A DNA stretch of 6,383 nt from Clostridia bacterium (GTDB lineage: Bacteria; Bacillota; Clostridia; Christensenellales; UBA1242): contig CAAFWB010000057.1 of NCBI GenBank assembly GCA_900766395.1, positions 1 through 6,383 on the forward strand, given 5' to 3'. Under the pieces are notes generated by a model. It was not told where the DNA came from. It searched no databases and saw only the letters and a list, made by a program, of their open reading frames with translations. Below are positions 1 through 5,985 of the stretch, piece after piece. Both the position numbers and the translations under genes were made by a program. The first letter of the stretch is position 1. Every line of letters starts with the position of its first letter.

Positions 1-387
1 AGCATGGCAGAAAAAATCATCACTCTTGCAATCAACACATATGAAGACGTTGTCACAGTTTCAAAACAAATCACTGACAAAAACGGCATAAAAGTTGTTA
101 CAAATGTCACAAACGATGGTCCAAAGAAACTTGCAGCAAGAAGAAAAATTATGTCCGAGCTTTATGATATTCAAGAAGTTCGCGGCGAAAAAGAATCTCT
201 TGCAGCATTCAAAGCAAAAACAAAAGATATCAACCACCCATTGATTGAAAAAATCTTTAACGTTTATGCTCCAAAATTCGCAGCACGCAACAAAGAAAAG
301 AATTGTGCTGGCGGATACACAAGAGTTCTCAAACTTGGCGCTCGTCGTGGCGATGCTGCTGAAATGGGTCTCATTGAAATTCTTTAA
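1..387 (+). CDS. rplQ: 50S ribosomal protein L17, 3' part (5' end outside window)
   Basis: L17 is a structural protein of the large ribosomal subunit, near the exit tunnel. The frame is open to base 1, and the visible ATG at 4 is an internal Met: family members have about 45 residues before the AEK-ITL motif, which here is at residues 2-8 counted from that ATG. The C-terminal signature GGYTRVLKLGARRGDAAEMG, followed by LIEIL and TAA, is diagnostic. Two stretches are longer than I remember for Bacillus L17: about 29 extra residues between ITL and ARR (roughly residues 10-44), and about 20 extra between ARR and GGYTR. The gene normally closes the rpoA ribosomal operon, which should lie to the left. 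A strong terminator follows directly. Identity is secure; the significance of the insertions is open. Confidence 0.96.
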   Translation, partial: SMAEKIITLAINTYEDVVTVSKQITDKNGIKVVTNVTNDGPKKLAARRKIMSELYDIQEVRGEKESLAAFKAKTKDINHPLIEKIFNVYAPKFAARNKEKNCAGGYTRVLKLGARRGDAAEMGLIEIL

Positions 388-394
388 TTTAAAT

Positions 395-423
395 AAAAAA
401 CAAGGTTTTGACCTTGTTTTTTT
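395..423. terminator. Bidirectional intrinsic terminator between rplQ and the symporter gene
   Basis: A perfect 12-bp stem (395-406 with 411-422) encloses a TTTG loop. On the plus strand it ends in seven T residues and starts 7 bases after the rplQ stop. The A-run at 395-400 gives an equivalent T-run on the minus strand, so it can also terminate the converging symporter transcript, whose stop lies about 90 bases away. No other plausible terminator is seen at 424-510. Confidence 0.9.
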
Positions 424-510
424 GTTATCTTTTAAATTTTGTTTAATACTTTTTACTATGTTATTAAAAGATATTAAAATGATATATTTCTGTCAAAAGA
501 TCAAGCTGTT

Positions 511-1854
511 CTACTTCTTGTCATAGTGCGAGAAGAAACTGATTGAGACTGCGAGGGACAAGGCAACGCCAACAATCAATATAATGCCGAGAGCATTCTG
601 AACTTTGAGAGCTTGAACAGGTTGCGAACTATCAAATTTTATAATGTCGAGAACAAGGCCAATCAAAAACAATGAGAGTGCATTTGAAATTTTGAAAACA
701 AACGTCATGACGCCGGAGAATGTTGCGGTTTGATTTGTGTTGTTCGCCGCGTTTTCTTCGGCAATAATGTCAGAAAATATTGAACACGGAAGACTATAGA
801 GAGAGCCTGAACCAAAACCACAAATAATTACCAGAGGTATGCAAATAAAGAAGTTGACAACAGATGGAAAAAATGACCTGACGAGAAAAAGAACCGAGAG
901 CAAGCCCACGCCAAGAATTATTATTGTTATAAACAAAATTAAAGTGTTTATCTTTCCTTTTTTGTATGCAATTTTTGAAATAAATAATTGAGAAAACATT
1001 GCTCCAAGAAGCAAGCACAAAAGCAATATTGAAATTTGATATGATGAAAAATGAAAAGAATATGTGAAAACATGAAGTCCGAGAGAAGTTAACATTGCAG
1101 TTGCAAGAGTTGAAATTGAATAGCCAACAATCATTGCACAGTATCTTTTGTTTTTGAAAAAATCAAAAAATACAGAAAAAGCAGTCCAAATTGATTGTTT
1201 TTTTTGAAAAAGCGGGTAATTGAGCACAATTTTCTTTTTGTTTCCTCTATTCAAAGTTGCAATGCAAATTATTGTGGTAAAAATAATAAGTATTGATGTG
1301 CATAATCCAATTTTGATATATCCAAGTTTTTCAGTTGTTTTTTCCATGAAAATCATCATCAAAACTGATGGCAAAATCATTCCGATTAATGAAAAAACTG
1401 ATTTTGCTGCTTGAATTGAAGTTGAATCGTATTTATCATTTGTCATCTCATATCCAAGAGCAGAGTAGGGTGTTGCAAAAAATGTTTCTGCTGTTTCATA
1501 AATCAAAAGTGCGATAAGAAGCCAAGCAAATTTTTGCCAATTGCTAAGATTGAGAGGTAAGCACCAAATAAGCATGTTGCTCATCGCCATAAAAAGACTT
1601 GCGACAAGAATGAATCGTTCTCGTCTTCCAATTCCACAATCCCCAGAGTTGTCTGAAATATATCCAACAATCGGGTCAGTGACCGCGTCCCAAAATGTTC
1701 CGATTGCCACGCAAAGACCAACAAGTGTTCCGGGAATTCCCGCAACACTTGTTCCAAAAAACATAAGTAAAGTTGAAATGGTTTGAGAAACAGCTGAAAA
1801 TCCAAGGTTTCCAAAGCCATATCCAACCTTTTTTGACGAACTCAGTCTCTCCAC
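511..1854 (-). CDS. GPH-family (MelB-like) sugar:cation symporter, MFS fold
   Basis: This is a 447-residue, very hydrophobic protein with about 12 predicted membrane spans, the usual size for the glycoside-pentoside-hexuronide:cation symporter family. Family marks are KVGYGFGNLG at residues 9-18, WDAVTDPIVGYISDN at 55-69 followed by GRRERFIL, and PYSALGYEM near residue 130. Asp56 and Asp60 match the two cation-site aspartates of MelB (D55, D59); the MelB N58 position is Thr59, so the coupling ion may differ. The substrate cannot be read from sequence. The start is GTG: it is the first start codon after an in-frame stop at 1882-1884, and it keeps the conserved N terminus, while the next Met lies inside the first span. 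No convincing Shine-Dalgarno is visible. It begins 34 bases after the rubrerythrin stop on the same strand, so co-transcription is likely. The stop is TAG. Confidence 0.9.
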   Translation of the reverse strand: MERLSSSKKVGYGFGNLGFSAVSQTISTLLMFFGTSVAGIPGTLVGLCVAIGTFWDAVTDPIVGYISDNSGDCGIGRRERFILVASLFMAMSNMLIWCLPLNLSNWQKFAWLLIALLIYETAETFFATPYSALGYEMTNDKYDSTSIQAAKSVFSLIGMILPSVLMMIFMEKTTEKLGYIKIGLCTSILIIFTTIICIATLNRGNKKKIVLNYPLFQKKQSIWTAFSVFFDFFKNKRYCAMIVGYSISTLATAMLTSLGLHVFTYSFHFSSYQISILLLCLLLGAMFSQLFISKIAYKKGKINTLILFITIIILGVGLLSVLFLVRSFFPSVVNFFICIPLVIICGFGSGSLYSLPCSIFSDIIAEENAANNTNQTATFSGVMTFVFKISNALSLFLIGLVLDIIKFDSSQPVQALKVQNALGIILIVGVALSLAVSISFFSHYDKK

Positions 1855-1888
1855 ATAATAAGGTATGCAAAGACAAGCAGATTAAGAA

Positions 1889-2476
1889 TTAATTATCAGA
1901 TAGCTCGAACATTGAATATCCTTGTTCTTCATGGCAAAGAGGGCAAGTCTTGAATGCGCTTTTGCTTGTTTCTTCATGTCCGCATTCCGTGCATTTCCAC
2001 TTGTAGGCTTGAGGAGATTTGTATAGTTTTCCAGAGTTCAGCTTTGTTGCAATTTCCTCGTTCATGAGATGGTGACATCTTTCAACTTTTGCAACCAACT
2101 CAAATGATTCTGCAACATCTTTGAATCCCTCGTCCTTTGCGATTTTTGCAAATGCAGGATAGACATTCTTAAACTCAACATATTCTGTTTTTGATGCAAG
2201 CTTCAAGCCTTCTTTGAGATCACAAACGGGGAAAGGGTATCCCGCATTGATTTCAATGTTTTGTTCACTTCCGCCAAGATTTTGAATGTGATTATAGAAT
2301 GTCTTTGCGTGCGACATTTCGTTTTTTGCCTGTTGTTTCATTAGCGTTTCGATATATTTGTATCCTTCTTGCATGGCGTTTTGAGCAATAAATTGATATC
2401 TTGCCCCGTCAATACATTCACTTATGAATGCCCTTGCCAAGTTTTTTCTTGTTTCACTTTTTAAAAAATCTGTCAT
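1889..2476 (-). CDS. rbr: Rubrerythrin (diiron domain plus rubredoxin-like domain)
   Basis: A cytoplasmic non-haem iron peroxidase that reduces hydrogen peroxide in anaerobes. The N-terminal ferritin-like four-helix domain shows the diiron ligand pattern: Glu20, E53-x-x-H56, Glu98 and Glu101 (before VYPAFAKIAKDEGF), and E132-x-x-H135. The C-terminal rubredoxin-like domain (about 159-190) has C162-x-x-C165 and C178-x-x-C181 for the electron-transfer iron. The length of 195 residues is normal. The ATG at 2476 is preferred over an upstream TTG at 2503, because GGAGG sits 5 bases before it and the family N terminus fits. It is the first gene of a probable two-gene unit with the downstream symporter. 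Peroxide control (PerR) is common for such genes, but I see no clear PerR box upstream. Confidence 0.95.
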   Translation of the reverse strand: MTDFLKSETRKNLARAFISECIDGARYQFIAQNAMQEGYKYIETLMKQQAKNEMSHAKTFYNHIQNLGGSEQNIEINAGYPFPVCDLKEGLKLASKTEYVEFKNVYPAFAKIAKDEGFKDVAESFELVAKVERCHHLMNEEIATKLNSGKLYKSPQAYKWKCTECGHEETSKSAFKTCPLCHEEQGYSMFELSDN

Positions 2477-2481
2477 AATTG

Positions 2482-2486
2482 CCTCC
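2482..2486 (-). promoter_or_regulatory. Shine-Dalgarno site of rubrerythrin
   Basis: GGAGG on the minus strand with a 5-base spacer to the ATG at 2476. It settles the start: a longer frame begins at TTG 2503, upstream of this site, and would place the site inside coding sequence. The 100-base divergent region 2477-2576 holds no promoter on the minus strand that I can call; a TATATT at 2514-2519 lacks a good -35 partner. Confidence 0.85.
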
Positions 2487-2541
2487 GAAATAATTGTTGT
2501 CAAAATAAAATTTAATATACTTGAAAAAACATATAGATAAT

Positions 2542-2570
2542 TTGCTTTTTTCGAAATTCTTGGTTAAAAT
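2542..2570 (+). promoter_or_regulatory. Candidate promoter of the CYTH / signal peptidase unit
   Basis: TTGCTT (2542-2547), a 17-base spacer, then TAAAAT (2565-2570). Transcription would start about 7 bases after the -10 box, which falls on or next to the ATG at 2577, so the message may be leaderless. No Shine-Dalgarno precedes that ATG, which fits. Box matches are moderate in an AT-rich region. Confidence 0.5.
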
Positions 2571-2576
2571 AAAAAT

Positions 2577-3293
2577 ATGGGAAGAATGGAAAGCAAAAGC
2601 ACAATCGGGATAAAATATTATGATGTGCTTTCAAAAAAAACATTTGGGGAAATTATGGCGCTCGACAGACGTTTGCCTCTCTATTCGTTTGAAAATCAAG
2701 GGGGGTCGCGTCTTCGCGAAACATATTTTGACACACCGGGGAAACTTCTTGAAAGAGCAGGTTTGACACTCTGCAAAGTTGTTGAAGGCAACAAAGCGTG
2801 CTTTATTGTTGAAAAACAATTTTCAAGTTCGTCAAGACTCACTCTGACACACCGAGAAGAAAAGATTTTTGTCCAAGACATTGAACCAAATGATGATGTA
2901 AAAAAACATATGACAGCTATTATTGATGGAATCACGTCAATGTTCACAACAAACTTTTCTGTTGACCTTGAAAATGTTCTCAAAACTGTTCAGCCAAAAC
3001 TTGATATACTCACACGTTATTCGCAACTCAAGGTATTTTCAGGCAATGGCTTCAAAGGTTTAATCAATTTTGAAGAAGTGCAATTCAAAAATTATGAAAC
3101 GAGGAAGAATGCCGAAAGACTTATGATGAAAGTCCAAATGACTTCAAGTGTTGCATATCTTTCAACATTTGACGATTTTAACAAAGAACTTCAACGCTTA
3201 TGCAAGACAATTTTTGAGATTAATGACACAAAATTCCAAATTGCACAGCGTGTGACAAAACCTCAAACAAATACAAATAATGGGAAGAAATAA
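2577..3293 (+). CDS. Divergent CYTH-domain-like protein
   Basis: The 238-residue soluble protein resembles the CYTH / triphosphate tunnel metalloenzyme superfamily (adenylate cyclase CyaB, thiamine triphosphatase, polyphosphate-binding proteins). Supporting marks in order: RETYFDTPGKLLERAGLTLCKV at about 47-68, the family's Y-D-T-P strand and L-x-x-x-G-x-x-L-R region; a strand CFIVEK at 75-80; PKLDILTRYSQLKV at 140-153; and INFEEVQFKNYET at 163-175, like the late strand before the C-terminal half. The N-terminal ExExK metal/phosphate motif is not intact: the corresponding segment reads TIGIKYY (9-15), keeping the Lys and alternating hydrophobics but not the glutamates. Catalysis is therefore doubtful; binding of a phosphorylated ligand is possible. 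Start ATG 2577 has no Shine-Dalgarno; an ATG at 2586 is an alternative. It is tightly coupled to the signal peptidase gene one base downstream. Family assignment is moderate; function is unknown. Confidence 0.65.
   Translation: MGRMESKSTIGIKYYDVLSKKTFGEIMALDRRLPLYSFENQGGSRLRETYFDTPGKLLERAGLTLCKVVEGNKACFIVEKQFSSSSRLTLTHREEKIFVQDIEPNDDVKKHMTAIIDGITSMFTTNFSVDLENVLKTVQPKLDILTRYSQLKVFSGNGFKGLINFEEVQFKNYETRKNAERLMMKVQMTSSVAYLSTFDDFNKELQRLCKTIFEINDTKFQIAQRVTKPQTNTNNGKK
3282..3287 (+). promoter_or_regulatory. Internal Shine-Dalgarno for the signal peptidase gene
   Basis: GGGAAG, formed by the last Gly-Lys codons of the CYTH-like gene, lies 7 bases before ATG 3295. This favours 3295 over the overlapping ATG at 3280 as the start, and implies translational coupling across the stop codon at 3291-3293. 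Confidence 0.65.
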
Positions 3294-3294
3294 A

Positions 3295-3879
3295 ATGTAT
3301 TATAAATATTTTAATGAACAAACAACTGGCAAAGAAGTGAAACAAATTTTGGTTGATATTCTCAAAAGCGTGATTTACGCGTTTATTTTGACATTTATAT
3401 TATCCTTTATAATTGGTTTTCGCCCTGTGTATATCATTGGAGATTCCATGACTCCAGAAATTATGAAGCATGATGTTATTCTTGTAAAAAAGGTTTCAGC
3501 AGAAGAAATTAAAGTTGGAGATGTCATCACTTACACTGGTGGCTCAAGTGGTGAAACATACACAACCCACAGAATTTATGGTATTATTGACGGGGTTTTC
3601 TACACAAGAGATGAACCAACTGTGCTTCAATGGAAAGCGGAAGGCAAAACTTTTGAAGATGTAAAAGAAAAATGTGAAAAAATTAATTATTCTCAAATTA
3701 AAGGCCGCTACTCAAACAGACTTGTTGTTATGGGGGATGTTGTTGAATTTTTAACTGTTAATAATGGAAGAAAACTTAACATTGCTTCAATTATCGATGT
3801 TGTTTTGACAATCACAGCATTTTCATTTATTATCAAAATTTTTAGAAATGCAGAAGACAAATATGACTCAAGGGGTTGA
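3295..3879 (+). CDS. Signal peptidase I, SipW / ER type (Ser-His)
   Basis: A membrane-bound type I signal peptidase that cleaves signal peptides of exported proteins. With the ATG at 3295 it is 194 residues: an N-terminal span at about 22-42, then YIIGDSMTP with nucleophile Ser51, KHDVILVKK, GDVITY, and TTHRI with His92. His in place of the usual bacterial Lys general base marks the ER/SipW (S26B) type. The acidic box that normally reads GDxN is RDEP here (Asp106). A second span lies at about 161-183, as in SipW-like enzymes. The start at 3280 (five residues longer) overlaps the upstream gene and lacks a ribosome site, so 3295 is chosen. SipW enzymes often lie beside their own substrates (TasA type); here the only partner is the CYTH-like gene, one base upstream. 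The TGA stop lies inside the terminator. Confidence 0.88.
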   Translation: MYYKYFNEQTTGKEVKQILVDILKSVIYAFILTFILSFIIGFRPVYIIGDSMTPEIMKHDVILVKKVSAEEIKVGDVITYTGGSSGETYTTHRIYGIIDGVFYTRDEPTVLQWKAEGKTFEDVKEKCEKINYSQIKGRYSNRLVVMGDVVEFLTVNNGRKLNIASIIDVVLTITAFSFIIKIFRNAEDKYDSRG

Positions 3880-3892
3880 CAACCCCTTTTTT
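3870..3892 (+). terminator. Intrinsic terminator containing the signal peptidase stop codon
   Basis: Stem AAGGGGT (3870-3876) pairs with ACCCCTT (3882-3888) around a 5-base loop, and the T-run continues to 3892. The TGA at 3877-3879 lies in the loop, so a terminating ribosome would cover the stem. It closes the CYTH / signal peptidase unit. Confidence 0.85.
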
Positions 3893-3946
3893 GTTGCAAT
3901 CCTTTTTGGCAAAAGACTTTTAAGACGAAAAATCGTGTAAAAATGT

Positions 3947-3976
3947 TGGACAATGTCGAAATAAGTTTGGTATAAT
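3947..3976 (+). promoter_or_regulatory. Promoter of hup
   Basis: TGGACA (3947-3952), an 18-base spacer, then a perfect TATAAT (3971-3976). The expected start of transcription near 3983 gives a leader of about 45 bases. A strong promoter suits an abundant nucleoid protein. The rest of 3893-3946 shows nothing I can name. Confidence 0.8.
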
Positions 3977-4027
3977 AAAAACATCTAAGGAAATAATTAC
4001 CTTGGAAAAAAAGAAAGGAGAAAGTTT

Positions 4028-4303
4028 ATGAATAAGGGAGAATTTCTTAAATCAATCGCAACCAAAGCAAACTTCACAGCAAAGGAAGCAAACGCAGCAT
4101 ATGATGCTTTTGTAGACACAATTGTTGAAGCATTGCAAGCGGGAGATAAAATTCAACTTGTTGGATTTGGTTCATTTGAACTCAAAACAAAAGCAGCTCG
4201 CACAGGTATTAACCCTCAAACAAAAGCAAAGGTTGAAATTCCAGCAAGCAAAGCACCAGTTATGAAATTTGGTAAAAGTTTCAAAGACCTTTTCAACGAT
4301 TAA
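4028..4303 (+). CDS. hup: DNA-binding protein HU
   Basis: A histone-like nucleoid protein that forms dimers and bends DNA. At 91 residues it has the exact family size. The N-terminal helices (3-38) precede the beta arm with the signature GFGSFELKTKAARTGINPQT at 46-65. Pro63, the residue that intercalates between base pairs, is present, and the C-terminal PASKAPVMKFGKSFKD (72-87) is standard. AAAGGAG at 4014-4020 lies 7 bases before the ATG. It is a single-gene unit with its own promoter and a terminator shared with the convergent DegV-family gene. HU rather than IHF is favoured, since Bacillota generally lack IHF. Confidence 0.97.
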   Translation: MNKGEFLKSIATKANFTAKEANAAYDAFVDTIVEALQAGDKIQLVGFGSFELKTKAARTGINPQTKAKVEIPASKAPVMKFGKSFKDLFND

Positions 4304-4317
4304 TAAGTTTTCAAGGT

Positions 4318-4353
4318 AAAAAAAGAATCTGCTCAATTTGAGCAGATTTTTTT
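4318..4353. terminator. Bidirectional terminator between hup and the DegV-family gene
   Basis: A perfect 10-bp stem (4326-4335 with 4339-4348) is followed by a T-run to 4353 for the plus strand. A run of seven A at 4318-4324 supplies the T-run for the minus strand. It lies 14 bases after the hup stop and 15 bases after the end of the minus-strand gene, so it probably serves both. Confidence 0.88.
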
Positions 4354-4368
4354 ATTGTTAATATTTGA

Positions 4369-5208
4369 TTATTTTCTAATAAAGAGAACGCCCATGCATT
4401 CAGGTCCACAGTGACTTGCAATTGTGCAACCAGCGTATGTTTTGTGGATGTTTTGAAAACCTTGTTCTTTGAGAAGGTCATAAACCAGGTCTGAAACATT
4501 ATTCTCGTCACTTGAAAATGTTATGAAAACATTTTCTTTGTCAATCTCTCCGTTTTCTCCAAGCAGGGCATTGGTGTATTTGAGCATGGTGTCGGAAAAT
4601 TTTCCCATATATTTTTTGCCGACTCCCATTTTTCCGTCAACAACATGAATTGATGGTTTGATTTTGAGAAGATTTGCTCCAAACATTGCAACCGCAGAAC
4701 ATCTTCCGCCTTTATAAAGATATTTCAAGTTTGAAATGATGAAACTTGCTTGAAGTTTTGGAACAGTGTCAACAAGTTCTCTTTCAATTTCGTCAAGGCT
4801 TTTGCCAAGGCTCACGAGTTTGCAAGCTTTGAGAACAAGAAGTCCATATCCAGTTGAAAGGCTCTTGCTGTCAACAACTTTGACATTATCAAACTTTTCC
4901 GCTGCAACTTGTGCATTTGAACAAGATGAAGACATTTCGCTTGAAAAAGCAACATGAATGATTGCATCTGCATCTTTTAGAATATTTTCAAAAAATTCTT
5001 GATATTCGTATATACTTCTTGCAGCAGTTTTTGGAAGGACACCTGTTTAGTCGACATAAGCAAAAATATCTTTTGTTGTCACATCAACATTATCAGAAAA
5101 TTGGTCTTCCCCGAGATAAATAATCAGAGGCATGACCCTGATGTCATTTTTCGAAATCAGTTCTTCTCCCAAGTCGCAAGTGCTGTCACATGATACTACA
5201 ATTTTCAT
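4369..5208 (-). pseudogene. DegV-family fatty-acid-binding protein gene with in-frame TAA at codon 54
   Basis: DegV/FakB proteins bind a fatty acid and, with a FakA kinase, pass it to phosphatidate synthesis. Read through, the frame gives 279 codons plus TAA, normal family length. Residues 1-53 start MKIVVSCDSTCDLGEELI, the typical first strand. Codon 54, at 5047-5049, is TAA; then TGVLPKTAARS (55-65, usual T-G-x-L-P-x-T-S), SSEMSSSCSNAQ (89-100, the ligand-site S-S-x-x-S region), LKYLYKGGRCS (161-171), LLKIKPSI (180-187) and IASHCGPECMGVLFI (263-277) follow. Only this one codon is broken; there is no frameshift or other decay. GGAGA at 5214-5218 lies 5 bases before ATG 5208, and a good promoter is present. 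A product restarting at ATG 4935 (188 residues) would lack the N-terminal lobe segment and has no clear ribosome site. Recent nonsense mutation, sequence error or readthrough are all possible. A single change from AAA, GAA or CAA would explain it. Confidence 0.85.
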
Positions 5209-5226
5209 ATTTTTCTCCGTTTGCTG

Positions 5227-5255
5227 TTGTTATTTTTGTATTAATATATTATAAT
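5227..5255 (+). promoter_or_regulatory. Promoter of radC
   Basis: TTGTTA (5227-5232), a 17-base spacer, and a perfect TATAAT (5250-5255). This gives a leader of about 37 bases ending in GGGAG (5289-5293), 5 bases before ATG 5299. It faces away from the degV promoter and shares its -10 region. Confidence 0.7.
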
Positions 5256-5274
5256 TATTAAGTTATTAAGTCAA
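5246..5274 (-). promoter_or_regulatory. Promoter of the DegV-family gene
   Basis: On the minus strand, TTGACT (5269-5274), a 17-base spacer, and TAATAT (5246-5251). The start of transcription is expected near 5239, about 30 bases before the ATG at 5208. Its -10 box overlaps that of the opposing radC promoter. Confidence 0.7.
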
Positions 5275-5298
5275 ATATTTTTAGGCACGGGAGATAAA

Positions 5299-5985
5299 AT
5301 GGAAAACAAAAATCCGCATATAAATCACAGAAGAAGATTATATGCATTGACTGAGAAAATCGGCATAGATAATTTGACAGATATTCAAGCTATGGAATTA
5401 TTGCTTACGTATATTATTCCACGAAAAGATACGAACGAAATTGCTCATGCATTACTTGATGAGTTTGGAACTTTCGCTGGTGTTTTGGATGCTCCAATTT
5501 CTGCACTTGAAAAAATTTCAGGCGTTGGACACAGAACTGCACAAATGATTTCATTTATGAAAGGTTTTTTCTTTCTTTATCGCACATCAAAAGAGAAAGA
5601 CAAGAAAGTGTCTTTTGCATCAAAAGGTCAAATGATGAATTATATTTCAAATTATCTTCAAGATTGCAAGAACGAGCAACTTTATTTGTTTGGACTTAAT
5701 TCAAAGAAAGAAGTAATCAAAGTTGCCAAAATGGCAGAAGGTGATGAAACAAGTGTTGTGGTTCTTCCAAGAGTGTTGATTGAATTCATTTCTGCTCATT
5801 GTCCATATTCAATTATTATTGCTCACAGTCATGGCAGCAATCCACCAACACCATCAACTGCTGATATAGCTGCATCAAATAGAATATCAACGATTCTCAA
5901 AGCAAGCAATGTCATATATTCTGATTGCATAATAATTTCAAATTCAGGCACATATAGTTTTCTGGACAACGCTTTAATTTTATAA
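5299..5985 (+). CDS. radC: RadC / JAB-domain protein
   Basis: RadC proteins carry a JAMM (JAB1/MPN) zinc metalloprotease-like domain after a helix-hairpin-helix; their true role is unsettled and the old link to DNA repair is weak. At 228 residues it has normal size. The N-terminal region contains a helix-hairpin-helix at about 67-84 (EKISGVGHRTAQM). The JAMM motif is complete: Glu126 as probable catalytic acid, then H176-x-H178, seven residues, Ser186, two residues, Asp189. The usual H-N-H-P-S-G-x-P-x-P-S sequence reads HSHGSNPPTPS here, a variant that keeps the metal ligands and spacing. Arg158 sits in a segment like the family's h-P-R-E-h strand. It is a single-gene unit with its own promoter, ribosome site and terminator, divergent from the DegV-family gene. 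Cytoplasmic; no signal peptide. Confidence 0.93.
   Translation: MENKNPHINHRRRLYALTEKIGIDNLTDIQAMELLLTYIIPRKDTNEIAHALLDEFGTFAGVLDAPISALEKISGVGHRTAQMISFMKGFFFLYRTSKEKDKKVSFASKGQMMNYISNYLQDCKNEQLYLFGLNSKKEVIKVAKMAEGDETSVVVLPRVLIEFISAHCPYSIIIAHSHGSNPPTPSTADIAASNRISTILKASNVIYSDCIIISNSGTYSFLDNALIL

Noticed and set aside
245..526. Plus-strand frame of 93 codons overlapping the end of rplQ
   Set aside because: It is out of frame with rplQ, crosses the terminator at 395-423, and its tail is low-complexity AT-rich translation.
2477..2576. PerR or similar operator upstream of rubrerythrin
   Set aside because: The region is AT-rich and no segment matches the PerR inverted repeat well enough; any match would be by composition.
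3280..3294. Upstream ATG at 3280 as start of the signal peptidase
   Set aside because: It overlaps the end of the CYTH-like gene and lacks a ribosome site; the ATG at 3295 has GGGAAG at 7 bases and gives a normal N terminus.
3986..4004. Small hairpin (AAGG with CCTT) in the hup leader, possible regulatory RNA
   Set aside because: Only four base pairs with a nine-base AT loop; too weak to call a riboswitch or attenuator.
5047..5049. Alternative genetic code with TAA as sense
   Set aside because: TAA ends rplQ, rubrerythrin, the CYTH-like gene, hup and radC at the expected positions, and TAG and TGA also end genes here, so no stop codon looks reassigned.
4999..5193. Plus-strand frame of 64 codons opposite the 5' part of degV
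   Set aside because: No ribosome site, and the opposite strand reads as clear DegV sequence across this stretch.
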